Shown here: positions 1-11,669 of the stretch, in pieces
Position numbering within the stretch: the stretch's first letter is position 1
Layout of the letters: every line of letters begins with the position of its first letter
Assembly (NCBI GenBank): GCA_963580455.1
Contig: OY756961.1
Location: 5,685,001-5,749,000, forward strand
Source of the DNA: Euonymus europaeus
Lineage: Eukaryota; Streptophyta; Magnoliopsida; Celastrales; Celastraceae
Reading direction: 5' to 3'
Length of the DNA stretch: 64,000 bases
Translations under genes and position numbers: made by a program
Notes under the pieces: model-generated
Told to the model about the DNA's origin: nothing
Seen by the model: only the letters and a program-made list of their open reading frames with translations
Database searches by the model: none

Positions 1-2
1 AT

Positions 3-209
3 GTTGAGGGGGTAGAGTATACAAGTTCATGCTCCCAAAGGTGGTTCAAGAAGGATGGTTTTGATGGTATTCCAAAGGTTGGATTTTTATTGCAAAAACA
101 ATCTCAAGATTCCTCATTGAACTTCATTCCATCAAAACAATTCCACTCTAAGATTGCAATTTTGACGATGATTTCTCTTCGTATACTTTCAGATTATCTA
201 TGCTTATGA
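3..209 (+). CDS. Possible 3' end of an unidentified gene (partial)
   Basis: The third forward frame is open from the left edge to a TGA at 207-209, giving about 68 codons with an early VEGVEYTSSCSQRWFKKDGF segment that reads like coding sequence. No start or splice site is visible because the window begins here. I do not recognise the family. It could be the last exon of a gene lying to the left, or a chance open frame. No poly(A) signal was identified with certainty. It is convergent with the SWIB gene that follows. Confidence 0.25.
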   Translation, partial: VEGVEYTSSCSQRWFKKDGFDGIPKVGFLLQKQSQDSSLNFIPSKQFHSKIAILTMISLRILSDYLCL

Positions 210-469
210 TTGTGATTTGCAGACCAAATGGCAAGACATGGCTAGGAGTTGATTCATTCATATCACTTGCCCACTCAATTTTACAATACGTCCAACTGAA
301 ACTGAATTGATCAAGACGCAAATCCAGCCCTGAGAGTTCTGTTCTCAAAACAAAAGTAAATATCAACATAACAAGTAGTGAAAAGATGCAAATTAAGTTT
401 GCAAGAGCAACCGAGGGTCGGGGAATCCAATCTAAAGCTAATACACAGAATCGATATTCTAATCAGAAG

Positions 470-3042
470 TTAACCAGTCTTCACAAAATGGCCGGACAGC
501 AGTTTTCCAATCTCCAAGAATCCAACTTTGTCTTTCCCATCAAATATGGTCTTCAGCTTCTGATCGCAAAATATTTCCCTCTTATTTGCCGGGTTCTGCA
601 GCCAAAATAATCAACATATTTTAACCAACGATGCATTGATAGACTAAAATGTTCCTCAATCCTTTTGGTTTAAAAGAACAGAAAGCATGGCATATATTCA
701 AAATTGGGACAGATCAAGAACAGAAATAAAATTCAATTAAATCCTAAAGAGTCAACATGAACAGGAATACGTTCAGCCATCAAAGTTTGCAATAACAGCT
801 TCTCACAACAAAATTGTGCATTACAATCAGAAAACACACTAGTCCACATGTTTCGAAGAAAATTAGGATGCTCTCTACATAACAAGAAATCAAGCATAAA
901 CTAAAGTCAATGCAACTATCTTCAGGCACTCTTCTTGGTACCCCTTGTCTATAGTGTATATCCTACCATTCAAAAAAATAAAAATAAAATCAGCCCGCCT
1001 ATATAGTATTTGCACCCTACATTTATTCTAGCTCAACAGGTGTGGAAGAAAACAGATGCCTTCAAGTTTTACAGGGTTTAGTCAATCCATTTTGTTTGGA
1101 GGACCAAGCCCAGCAAGGCACACCAGTTTGCCCCAAAAAACAAAGACTTATGTAGGACAAAATAGACATTAAGCTCCAAGTCTTACAGAAGGCTCTATAC
1201 CCTGTAGCCATCGCGTGTTGTCTATATACTTATCACATCTCTTCCTAAAAAAAGACGAGCTTAAAATGGGTAAAGATTGATCAGCAGCAACTTTGAAGGT
1301 ATGCTGTTCAAATTATTTCAGTGCAGCATCAGATTGTTCAAGTGAAATTCGTAAAGAATGAAGCTTAAATATGAGAATTTAGTCTTCAACTCAATCATTC
1401 ATAAATGGACAAACTACATTCTGCCAATAAGAGTGAGTTCAGAAAGTAAAACAAAATGCTTTTAATTATGCAGCAGTCATAGAAATGTACAATCTTTCCT
1501 TTTTCTGAAATGTTAAATATATACAGTCCTAAGCACTTCGTTATGCATCAATCAGAAGAAAATTGAGCATCCATTACCGAAGGATTCCCTTTGGAGAACA
1601 AGAACTGATTTCAAGGAATTATATGCATGAATAATTTTTCCTCCCAATCACTCATTATGCCTTTAAGCTACAATTGAATTACATTTTTCAAAAATTGTAT
1701 TTTAGACCTAAGGAGAAAAAGAGCTGAACTAAATTAAGCCAGCTACCTACACGTCAAAAAGTGGCAGAAATCTTTTTACATAGTCCAATAAACATAACCA
1801 CAAGAAACTTAACTTCTCAGCTCTCCTATACTTTCTCTCTGCTTTCTAAGCACCAAAAAGATGACAGAGTCACACAGAAAGTTACAATTTTGGCCCATTA
1901 GTAAATTAAATTACAAGTGAACAGAGGAAAAACCATAAATAAATTCAAATCCTCATACAAAATCATTCAAGCCAAATACAAACACACATAACCCAACAAG
2001 CAAAGACTAAAGCATCAATAATAAACACAATGTCAACTTTTGAAAAATTAAAATGAAGTATAAAAAAACTATATAAACCATATATAAGCAAACAATTCAA
2101 ATACTGTTTTCTTTCCATAAAACAAATATAAGTAAAGACAAACAACTCCAGAACACAAGGTTCCCACAATGGAGAGAGATAGGGAATGGGTAAGATGAAC
2201 TCTCCCTTAGCACTGATAGTATCCTCGAATTGTAATCGACCTCTACATTGAATGAAGTAATGTTGCTACTAGGCTAAACGGTTTTCCCTTTTTATAAACC
2301 ATATATAAGACTATAAACCCTAACAGAAATTTAGGGTTTAACATGCTTATCATGAGGGAGGGAAATAACTAATAAGAACACAAACTAAAAAAAACAACTG
2401 TCACAAGAGGTAGGGTTCTGACAAAAAGTCCAAAAAACAAAAATTAAGGAGACAGGCCCATCACTCTGTATCAAAACCTTTCGAGTAGAAAAATAAAATC
2501 GAAGATATAAGTAAAGGGAGACAAAGCAAAGAAATCTAACAGTACAAGTTTCACACATAAACCCAAAATATTAAGAAAAACGCATACTCTAGGAGTATCA
2601 ATAACACTAAACGAACATTGCAATATTGTCGCAATTATATCAAAACAAAAAAGATTAAAAACAGGCTAATAAACATGCAAAGCAGCAGCAATACATTATA
2701 CACTAGCGTTTAACAAACATGAACACACCAAAACTGCGAGTAAATGAGGACCTGGAGGTTGTGAAGCTTAATGTGGGCCCAGATCTTCTTGACTGCTTCG
2801 GTACGGGAGGACTCCGGGGCCCCCAGGAAATTGCGAAGAGCCGGCGAGACTGGTGTCATCTTCAGGATGCCGCCGGACTTAGGCGCGGTCGTTGCTGTCG
2901 ATTTCAGCTTCGGCTTCGGCTTCGCCTTTGTTTTGGCGGCGGCAGTGGATGCAGGTTTCTTAGCGGTAGCCGACGACGACGATCTCGCCGGAAACAACAG
3001 TGCCCTGCAGGCCTTGAAAACACTAGAAGTCCTAAAAGACAT
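470..3042 (-). CDS. Small SWIB/MDM2-domain protein, likely organellar
   Basis: Two coding exons, 3042-2752 and 595-470, are joined by a GT-AG phase-0 intron and encode 138 residues. The first 50 or so residues are rich in Ser, Ala, Arg and Lys, like a plastid or mitochondrial transit peptide followed by a basic AK/KPK tract. Residues about 60-138 form one SWIB domain: GILKMTPVSPALRNFLG, then VKKIWAHIKLHNLQ across the splice, then NPANKREI, DGKDKVGFLEIGKLL and the end. The join falls exactly at the usual LQ-NP position of this family. Short plant SWIB proteins are known from organelle nucleoids and some have histone-like basic tracts; that role is inferred here. An upstream in-frame Met at 3099 would add 19 residues, but the Met at 3042 matches the usual start better. 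A GA-rich tract lies just before it. Confidence 0.9.
596..2751 (-). other. Intron of the SWIB gene
   Basis: This 2.16-kb AT-rich intron has a GT donor at 2751-2750 and an AG acceptor at 597-596 on the minus strand. No transposon ends or coding similarity were seen. Telomere-like boxes in opposite orientations (AAACCCTAA and TTAGGGTTT) lie close together at about 2315-2340. Such boxes often occur near plant promoters, but their location inside an intron makes any role uncertain. Confidence 0.75.
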
Positions 3043-3139
3043 TTCTCTCCCTCTCCCTCTCCCTGTTTGTCTCCTCGACTGCTCTAGAGGTAGTGACACG
3101 GTTGACCTAAATCAAGCCGCAGTGTCCTTTTAAATACTA

Positions 3140-3731
3140 AGCGTAACGGCGAGTGAAATGTAAATGTTCTTCCACTAGTTTGCAACTTTTGCCACCTTAA
3201 TTTCGATTATTTAAAATAGAGACCGCGTTTTGCTCTTCCACCAGTTTTTCCCCCTCTTTGATGGTAGCTTCAAATTTACCCTTGCTATATAAGGGTGGCA
3301 AAAAAATAAAATAAAAAAACGATTTTGGATTGAAAATTATTAAGTGTTTATAAAATATTTCATATTCGAAATCGAATTTGTTTTTTCAAAAGTATTTAAT
3401 TGATTATATTTAAATTTATTTAAGTAAATCGGATAATGATAATATTTAATACGAATTAAAATTTCGACAACTAAATCCGAACAATATCTTTGTATTTAAA
3501 CTTAAATTTTAAACATATAATTTATGTTCAAATTTGATTTAATCCGAATCAAATAAATTTGATCATCTGGATCGAACTAAATTTTACCACCCTACTTATA
3601 TATTCCACAATGACATAAAAAATCATCATGAATATATTAGTTTTCAGATTTGAACTAGGGTGGTCATACTCAAATCGTAATTGTGAATTATATTAAGTTT
3701 GGTTGGATTTTCTAATAAGAAGAAGAAGACG
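3140..3731. other. AT-rich intergenic DNA, SWIB promoter side
   Basis: This stretch is strongly AT-rich. The part nearest 3140 should carry the SWIB promoter on the minus strand. I saw no clear TATA box, repeat ends or coding sequence in it. Confidence 0.5.
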
Positions 3732-3782
3732 GCTTGGAGCATGAGCGAGTATTCCTTTGTCGATGAGGGAGGATTTCACTGA
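3732..3782 (+). pseudogene. NAC-gene tail fragment
   Basis: A short open stretch reads AWSMSEYSFVDEGG and then a stop. It matches the conserved end of the NAC fold as seen in the intact copies of this window (WTMHEYSLVDENGD). It follows a lysine-rich AAG repeat, as the intact genes do. Nothing upstream looks like the rest of a NAC gene, so it is a leftover of a further copy. Confidence 0.5.
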
Positions 3783-3834
3783 TTAATCATCATACATAAG
3801 GTTGTTTGTTTCATCAAATACTCTGTTTGTTCAA

Positions 3835-4426
3835 AGAAGATATCAAGATTATCTCGACCCAGTAATCCTCGCAGAGAGACCCGGTTACCACTTTATTCCC
3901 ACCGATCAGGAGTTTTTTGGCTGCCTATTATCTGACCCAGAAACTGCTATTTCCTCTGAAACGTCTCCCAGTTCAATTCGTAAGGGATGTGTGTCGATGT
4001 CTACGGCACTAAGGAGCCTTGGAAACTTTTCAACATCCGCGACGAATCACAAAAGCAATGCTTCTATGTATTCACTGTTGTCAAGGAAGACCAGCCCAGA
4101 AGAATTTCAAGAAGGGCAGGTTCAGGGACCTGGCACAATGATCGAGTTATGGATGTAATTGACAGTAATAAAAAACTGATTGGGTTAAGACGATACAATA
4201 CATTCATTACTGAAGCGGAGAAGAAGAAGAAGAAGAAAACCAAGAACAAGAGAAGAAGGAATGAAGATACTGAGAATGAGATGGTGGAGCATGGTAAGTG
4301 GACCATGCGCGAGTATATTGTGTAGCTAGAGAATTGCCTGATGGTACGGTGAAATGGAATGATGGTACCAAGGCTGTAACATGTGTCTCTCAATTAATTA
4401 AACCCTCTATTTTTAATTACCAATAA
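3835..4426 (+). pseudogene. NAC-domain pseudogene with two frameshifts
   Basis: Three consecutive frames give NAC segments in the right order. First comes PGYHFIPTDQEFF (subdomain A). After a frame change near 3985 there is DVYGTKEPWKLFN, YVFTVVK, RRAGSGTWHN, then a long Lys/Arg tract and HGKWTMREYIV. After a second change near 4322 there is VARELPDGTVKWNDGTKAV, running to a stop at 4424-4426. The intact NAC genes at 12508 and 16221 have the same blocks (DVDLYGEKEPWFLF, RSAGSGFWWG, HGHWTMHEYS). The segment between subdomain A and DVYG is also altered. It is an old, diverged relative and not a copy of the recent inverted pair. A short intron at 3985 cannot be excluded. Confidence 0.75.
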
Positions 4427-4696
4427 AAAGAAGTATTAAACCCCTTAACATCCATTGATGTAATCTGATAACTCTGGTTCTTTTTATGATGATTGTAATC
4501 TGTAGATCTTTTCGATTTGATTTTCCGAGCAATTTGAATTTGCAAGATAAACAGGTAGGACGGCAAAATTCAGAATTTTTTGACAGAAATAGTGTCTGAA
4601 CCGAGTGTCTGTATGTAAGGCTGCATGAAGTGATATTTTGCACTAAGTTCCATGTATATATGAGCATGTAAAGCGTAAAAAAACCTGAGAAACTAG

Positions 4697-5070
4697 GGTC
4701 CGTTTGGTAGAGAGTTTTTTTTTTATAGCGTATAAGCTGTGTGCTGTTTGGTAGAGCGTAACTTTTGATAACGTATAAACTGTTAATTTACTATTGTGGG
4801 TATATAAAATACTTTAATAATTAAATAAAAACTATCGAATATGAGTCTTGTTGGAAATAGTTTTACGCGTTGAGTTCAAATATGTATTTTTTTTCAAAAT
4901 TTTACATATATTTTGAGAGATAAAATGATAAATATGTGAGAAAATATGGATAATAAAGGAAATTCAATGATTTTTTTTGATATGTAATTGATGTGATTGT
5001 TGACCGATGTAAATAAGCTTATAAGTTGTAGAGCATATAAAGTCTTCCATAAGCTCAAACAAACAGTACC
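4697..5070. mobile_element. MITE with 3-bp target duplication (374 bp)
   Basis: The ends read GGTCCGTTTGG on the left and, inverted, GGTACTGTTTG on the right, flanked on both sides by TAG. The matching place in the right arm of the inverted duplication (about 19268-19275) has a single uninterrupted GATCTAG, which is the empty site. The end sequence and short target duplication fit a Tourist-like (PIF/Harbinger) or similar non-autonomous element. There is no coding capacity. Confidence 0.65.
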
Positions 5071-5796
5071 TAGATCTAAAAGCTTGATCTAAGAAAACCC
5101 GACTACCCGAGAGGTGGCTGATGACTATGGAGAGTACAAAGTTTAATCTCTGTGCCGACAATGGTGAACAATGCGCGTACCTATTCCGAAGAAACATGGT
5201 GCAGGTTGAATTCTGCATATCTTGTATTTATTTTCTGCCAATAATATGATACTCTTGATACTTAAACTGGCCGTTTCCTTGTCATAGTCATAACTAGCAG
5301 AAATGTTGGCACCTTCTCCTCACAATTTGGTGTTGATTCATAGCTCTTGGTTGACTTTGGAGCTGATAAATGGTCGCTTGCTCTGGATTCGATCTTGCCC
5401 ACTCATCATCTTCTGCAGTAAACATTTACCATATATAAGCTATTAGTCTATGCGGTGGATTTCTCAGCGCAATTTTATCGTTCAGTGTGAGAGTTATATA
5501 TTATGTCAGTTACCATACCAAATAGAGGGTGGTGACCTACAAAACTTCTGAAAAAGGTTTTTACTTCCTTCGTCTTTTCGAATAGAGAAAAGATGAAGAT
5601 TAAAAAAAAGGGCACAGAGGAGTGGCCCCATATACAACCAAGGTTTAGGGTAAATCTAAAATATCAAGAAAGTTAACTTCGGTCAAAATCATTGGAAAGA
5701 TAAAACCGCAAGTTAAAACTTAAGGTGTTTAATCAGTTAGCATGAACCATTACCAAATTAAGGTGTTTAAGACGAGACACTTGTATGAAACTATAA

Positions 5797-5805
5797 ATAA
5801 GATAA
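5797..5805. repeat. Target-site duplication of the MULE, left
   Basis: ATAAGATAA occurs here and again at 11670-11678, directly outside the two ends of the inserted element. The empty site in the right arm of the inverted duplication (about 18512-18520, minus strand) has a single related 9-mer. Confidence 0.85.
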
Positions 5806-7440
5806 CGGTAGTACTATAGCTACATACGATTAGTATACATAGAGGTCCCTAATCTACGTGGCAGTATGACTCAACAATTTCAAATTTTAGCTTTTGAAAT
5901 ATTTGACCCACGCTTTTCGAAAATTTTCCGACACAATTACCGAGTGTAATTTAACCATGGTTACATTGCCCAAAAGCTTTAGAACCACATGTTTCCTTTT
6001 TTCACATTTCACCCTCTGTCTGCACTGTCTTCTACTTTCTCTCTGCTTTTCCGGGGATGAAACCTGGTTCTGTCCGGTGAGATTGTACTTACGCTGAGTG
6101 TGCTGCAAGTGGCTCATGGGTTAGTTTTCGGAAACCGACAACAGCTAATATCTCTTAAAGTTGTTAAAGGTATGAACTTTTTACACACTCCTTATTTTTG
6201 TTTCACTGAAATGGTTATAGAATCAGCTAATGAGTTTCATTATTGCTGTAAGGGAAAAGGAAAATTTATGCCCCCATTTATTGCATTGGTTCTTTGCAAA
6301 GTGATATTTGTTGGTGAATATAAAAATGACTCTGAAATTTGTTGTGTGAAACAATGATTTGTAGAATGCGTAAATATTGAGGTATGGGTATGTTTTTTTA
6401 AATGGATTCAGTTGACAATATTGGTTTTATGTGTGATATTACATTGATAAATATTTTTATGGATTATTTTCATAATTTTACATGTGTTTAGCATTTTTTT
6501 TATGTGTGGTGTTAAATGTGTTAGCAGTGTGTACCAATTTTTTTGTTAAATTGGCATAGACCTTGTGCTAATGTGTTCAACGTTTGTGTAGAATGAATAT
6601 AAATTGCATTGATTTGTGGAAGTGTTGCAGTATATAAATGCATTGTTGTTTGAGACAGTGTGATTAAGTGTGCTAGTTAATTTGTTATCATTCGATTAAC
6701 TAGATTTTTACATTGGGTTTTTTGTTTCTTTAAAGAAATTAATTCAACTTTTGAATCGTCTAATTAGGTGCGATAGTAGTTGTCTTAACAATGTGGATCA
6801 TATATCTTTTTGTTATGAAATTTTATAGGATATTACATGATATCCATTGGAATTTACCAAGAGAAGAGGGACAATGTATAAGTGCAGACATTTATGACAT
6901 GACATTGTCAAAGAACATTGTTCTAAATACATAAACATTGAGCTGTAATTACTTTGAATTCCAGATAAATGCATTGGTTTTTGAAATTGTGAGAGGCTAT
7001 ACTTGTTTGCATTGTGGCTGCACTATTTTAGATGGTCTCATTTAATGGCAGTGTAAATAAGTGTGTTAATATATTGGTGCAATGTTTTTTTTTACACGAC
7101 ATTGTTACATTGTCATGTGAATACTTTTTAAACATTACGACATCGTAGGTCCTTGGTTACAGTGTAGGTTAATTATGTGTGGTAGTTAGTTGGTTACAGT
7201 GTCTTTAAACTGCTATAATGGTACATGTTCGTTGTCCCACCTGAAATAATGTGTTTCACCTTGGACACTTGCATTGACATTTGGTATGCCATTTTCAATT
7301 GAATATGGTGTATTAACATTGTTACTTGATGTGATTTGAAATGCATTTATATTTGGATTCTATTATTCATTTATAACAAAATTGACGTGGCAATGTAACG
7401 ATCTTAAAGTTTAATTTATGTTTGGATTGTTTTTTTGTAG
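5806..7440. other. MULE left end and 5' region of the Ulp1-like ORF
   Basis: This AT-rich DNA has many repeats of words such as ACATTG and TGTGTTA. An AG acceptor-like tract (TTTTTTTGTAG) ends exactly before the ATG at 7441, which suggests that a non-coding first exon lies in this stretch. I could not place that exon. Confidence 0.4.
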
Positions 7441-7890
7441 ATGACGAAGGGGAGTTCAGCCCGATCCAAATGTAGCTCAAATAAATATGTCAAAAGAAAA
7501 GCGTCTACTCCTAAAAGAAACGCACATAAACCACGGACGGAAATGCAGTTCAAATCTAATCTTGGTGCTCTCAAGACAGTTCTAGACACATTGAAGTTGA
7601 ATAAGAACCAAGAAACAATACTCCGAAAGAGCCCATTCTACTACTTGTGGTCAAGCTTAAGGCATGAGGACAACAAAAATTTGAAGATTAAAAAGAACGA
7701 GAATTTTATTTGTGAGATTATCCGTAGCTACGATGAAAGCATTGGCAGATTTGCAATTGGTTCTAAGAAGCTGGTGCTTGACAAGAATGATATTTCCTTG
7801 ATATTTGGTGTGGAGTCCGGAGATGTCCATATCAAGATTGGGAGGAATTCAAAGCCAGCCGAGAATGCAGTTTATATTCATTGTAGATAA
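7441..7890 (+). CDS. N-terminal part of a MULE Ulp1-associated protein, truncated
   Basis: The 149-residue ORF opens with a basic stretch and continues with a region of the form SPFYYLWSSL, FICEIIRSYDES, FAIGSKKLVLDKNDISLIFG. This is the helical N-terminal domain that precedes the Ulp1-like (C48) cysteine protease in many plant MULE-borne proteins. The protease itself, with its His/Asp/Cys active site, is absent: the frame stops at 7888-7890 and non-coding AT-rich DNA follows. It is therefore probably a deletion product. It is divergent to the transposase gene in the same element. The family assignment rests on pattern recognition only. Confidence 0.55.
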   Translation: MTKGSSARSKCSSNKYVKRKASTPKRNAHKPRTEMQFKSNLGALKTVLDTLKLNKNQETILRKSPFYYLWSSLRHEDNKNLKIKKNENFICEIIRSYDESIGRFAIGSKKLVLDKNDISLIFGVESGDVHIKIGRNSKPAENAVYIHCR

Positions 7891-8366
7891 ATGTTGAACA
7901 CAATAAGACAAGGTTTATGCCAATGTAACAAAAATTTTGCTACACACTGTTAACACAATTAATGCCACACATAAATAAACGGGTAAAAACATGTAATAAA
8001 TTCTAAAAATAACACATAAAAAAATTGTACTACTGTACTGATTTGTCAGTGTAATATGACACAAATAAACACTATTGTCAATTGAATCCATTTAAAAAGG
8101 ATGCCCCATACCTCAATAAAATAAAATAAAAAAGAGTTCAACCCGATATAAAAAAAATAAACTACTAATACATTGTCCAAATAAATGACATACCATAAAC
8201 AATTGTCACAACACACCACATGTTTCGAAAATACACGGCAATTAAAAAACACTATCAACCGAAACAAACATTTATAGCTTGGGAAAATGAAAATAACCCA
8301 AACAATTCGAGAAACATATAAATTAATACAACAAACCAAAACACGACAAAATAATCATAACATAAA

Positions 8367-11300
8367 TCAAGAGATCTCCACATCCTCATTTCTGTTAGAC
8401 GAAACACCAGCCGCACTGCTACTGCCCCTGCGTCGTTTCCTCCCCCATATCTTCTCCTTTCTAACACTTGGCGGACGTCCCTTTCCTCTCTTAGGTATCG
8501 GATCATTTGAGTTTGTCGTCCCTTGTGTCAAAGGAATGACAGTAGAAAATGTCAACTGATTTGCATATTCATCAATCCATTTCATTACAGCCACGTAGTG
8601 GGCGTCATTTTCAGCAACCAAATCAGCCAAACTATGAAATGATTTCACCATATCATCATAACGTTGCTGTTCAATCGTTGATGACCAACTAGAATAATTC
8701 ACCTTCACTCGCGAGTGGCATCTTTTCACGTCCTTCCTCCATCGCCTACAAACATACATTAATGGCAGAGAGTACTCATCATTAGCAATAAGCACAGTCA
8801 AAGCATGGCGGCACAATATACCTCTGAATTCAAAACCTAAACAACTACAACTCACTTCAAGACCATCATACAAGACTTGGAACATTACTTTCTTCCTCCC
8901 ATCTTCTCCATACACCACATCTTCATTAACATAATATCGTACATGATAAGGTAACTTCTCGGTGGATTTAATTCCACAGTACATCATCCCAATCAACTCC
9001 TTCTGGAACTCCACAAATTTTCGTGTTGTGTATAAATTTTGCAGTTGTTTCTCCATTTCATAAATTGTTGCACAAGATATTTGCTTGTTGATCGATTCAA
9101 AATCAGCCATCTTCTCTTTCTCGATTTTTTTCCGGAGTGCATTTTCATACTGCTCCACAAACTGTTTCAAAGTAGTTTTTGAATTGACATAACCATCAAA
9201 GAACGCATTCATACTTTCACTACGACCAGTTGTCGACATACCAGCCCAAAAATGACGCTTCACAAATATTGGAACCCACATCTCCTTCTTTGAATACAAA
9301 TGAGAAAGCCAAACATTCCCCTCCAATCCATGTAGATAGATTAACATCCTCCATGTTTCTGCCAAGATAATAAATTATCAAAACATGATAACAATAAAAA
9401 TAAAGTAATAAAACATTTGAAATCAATAACACATTACAATGAAATGCTATTGCAATGCAGGTGTAAACTCCCAATGTAAAACGTTAATAGGCAATGTAAT
9501 AGAAATCTGTCTACTTAACAATATAATCAAAATTACCTATAACAATCACACCCAAACAACGAAAATTACCTTCGAAATCGTCTATACTTTGGGAATCATA
9601 TACAGCTGCACCCAACAATTGTGTAATAGCTGAATAATCTCTGTGAGATCCCAATTTCTCAGGTACTTTCTTCATTATATGCCACAAACACCACCTGTGT
9701 CTAGTGTTTGGGAAGACAATCTCAATAGCATTCTTCATTGCCCCATCTTGATCAGTAATAATACCCTGCGGGGCAACTCCACCCATGCAAGCGAGCCAAG
9801 TACTAAATAGCCACACAAAAGTCTTGGTGTCCTCACTCGAAATCAGGCCGCAACCAAGGAGGATAGAATGACCATGATGATTGACCCCCACAAAAGGAGC
9901 AAACGGCATGTCATATTTGTTAGTTAGATAAGTCGTGTCGAATGTAATTACATCACCAAACTCTTGATATGATGCCCTACTTCGCGGATCAGCCCAAAAC
10001 ACGTTCCGTAAACGACCCTCATCGTCCCAATCAATAAGTGAAAAAAAACTATCATTGTTAGATTGCATTCTCAAGAAGTAACTCTGCATAGCATCTGCAT
10101 CACCAATGCCAAGCCGCATCCCTCTAGCTCTTGCAACCACATTTCGACTATCCCTCTCTAAAAATGGCAACTCCTCATGCCCACCAGCTCCAATCACAAA
10201 GGAATTGTGGCTCTTGTTTGGCCGAATACCTGCAATGTCATTGATTTCTAATTGTCTCTTAACATGCGGGCTTATTTCTCTTTTGGACCTGAAGAACCTT
10301 GATTGACTAGGACTCAAATTGTGATTATGCTCGTCATCAAACATCGTAATCTCCCACATCGCATCTGATGAAAGCCGGGCAGCCAATCTAGCCTTGCATT
10401 CATTCTTCGAGTGTGCACGATGGTTTAAAGGGATCTTAGAACGACTGTGAAATTTATCGGACCTCCCGCAACTAAAAGTTAGATATTTGTGAATCCCATT
10501 CACATCTTTGGTTATTGACCTCTTCTTCACAGAGAAACCATTAGCAAATCCATATTCTCTATAAAAATTGAACATGTGGTCAACAGACTCAAATAACATC
10601 CCCGGAGTTGGGACATTCGATCCAATCGCCTCAACGACATCATAAACATTCTCAACTGGCTCTATTCGGTTGAGCATTGTCCCACTGCATAAATAAACTT
10701 TTGTTGCATTAGCGTATTCCAACACAAATAAGAACATAAAAAATAATAGCACAATGCATTACCATACTGCAAATATCCAAAATCACAAGTTTTATTGTGC
10801 TAAAATGACTAAGATGATTTAAATATAATAAGAATGCAATGTAATAATGACCAGAATGAACTAAATAAAAGAACTAAACAATGTAATAATGAATATGATT
10901 ATTTAAATATTATAACAATACAATGTAATAATGACCACCTACACAAAATAATGACATACTAATAATAGAACCTAAAATACAATCCACAATAATAAATCGA
11001 CATTAACAATGCCAATTCACATGCAATAATAAACTGCATCATCAACATTCCTAAAACCCAATGTAAAAATATGTAATCATTTAATAACATTGAGAACACA
11101 ATGTAAAATTACACTGCACCTTCAACTTCCAGCAAAGCTACAATGTTAAAGCTACAAATGACATAATGCACTGACAAAAAAAAAACGGAAGCTAACATCA
11201 ACTACAAAAACGACTCATTCACATGAAAAACCAAACTTCAAAAAACGAAGTGTGCGATTTACTATTTTTTTTAAAAAAAAACACGAAAACAAAATCAAAT

Positions 11301-11396
11301 CTATAACTAAGCAAAAAACAACTATGATCCAACTGCATTCGGCAAAAAATACCTCAACGATGAAGAAGTGATTGTCTTCTCTCCCGATCCGTCCAT
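8367..11396 (-). CDS. FAR1/FRS-type MULE transposase, apparently intact
   Basis: Three exons (11396-11353, 10684-9570, 9358-8367) with GT-AG introns give one frame of 716 residues. A FAR1 DNA-binding domain lies at about residues 43-145 (GFSVKKRSITKD, KNECKARLAAR, DDEHNHNL). The MULE transposase core is at about 250-350, with VITFDTTY and ITDQDGAMKNAIE supplying two catalytic Asp residues and HRWCLWHI following. A SWIM zinc finger is at about 553-572 (CSCLGFEFRGILCRHAL). The C-terminal tail has an AT-hook-like KRGKGRPPSVRK. Length and domain order are those of FAR1-related proteins. The 9-bp duplication around the element shows that this is a transposon gene and not a domesticated FRS gene. 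No stop or frameshift was found under this splice model. Confidence 0.85.
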
Positions 11397-11583
11397 CGAA
11401 CTCCAGCAAGAAAATGAGAGAGAAAAAACTGATGAGTCCACCCTAGCTGCCACTCCCACCCAGACAAGAACTAACCCTAGTCAACCGTACAACACATTAA
11501 CTCAGAGAGAGAAGCGGGAAAGCACAACCTTCTAGGCGGGCTTAGTTTGCTTATCTCGGGAAGAGCACTATAAAAAACATGTA

Positions 11584-11626
11584 ATAATCTATGTGGCATG
11601 ATGATGTATCATGCCACATAGATTAT
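11584..11626. repeat. Perfect 19-bp inverted repeat near the MULE right end
   Basis: The arms 11584-11602 (ATAATCTATGTGGCATGAT) and 11608-11626 are exact reverse complements, with a 5-bp loop. They lie about 45 bp inside the right end of the MULE, and related sequence occurs near the left end (AATCTACGTGGCA at about 5850). This could be a transposase-binding or end-processing region. Confidence 0.85.
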
Positions 11627-11669
11627 GTAGATTATGTATGCTACAGTTTCGGGACCTCCAGCATTTTCG

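Larger units (their letters stand above)
5806..11669 (-). mobile_element. FAR1-type MULE DNA transposon (5.86 kb)
   Basis: The element is bounded by a 9-bp direct duplication, and the uninterrupted sequence of the other arm shows its exact limits. A 9-bp duplication is the Mutator-superfamily hallmark. It carries a complete transposase gene on the minus strand and a truncated Ulp1-associated ORF on the plus strand. The ends are not clear long terminal inverted repeats: the two sides share GAGGTCCC followed by an AATCTA(C/T)GTGGCA block some 35 bp and 15 bp inside the ends. This fits the non-TIR MULE group that often carries Ulp1-like genes (KI-MULE or CUMULE type). Confidence 0.9.

Noticed and set aside
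2719..3133. Two forward-strand ORFs over the SWIB first exon
   Set aside because: They are antisense to a well-supported SWIB exon and consist of the reverse reading of its Ala/Lys-rich repeats.
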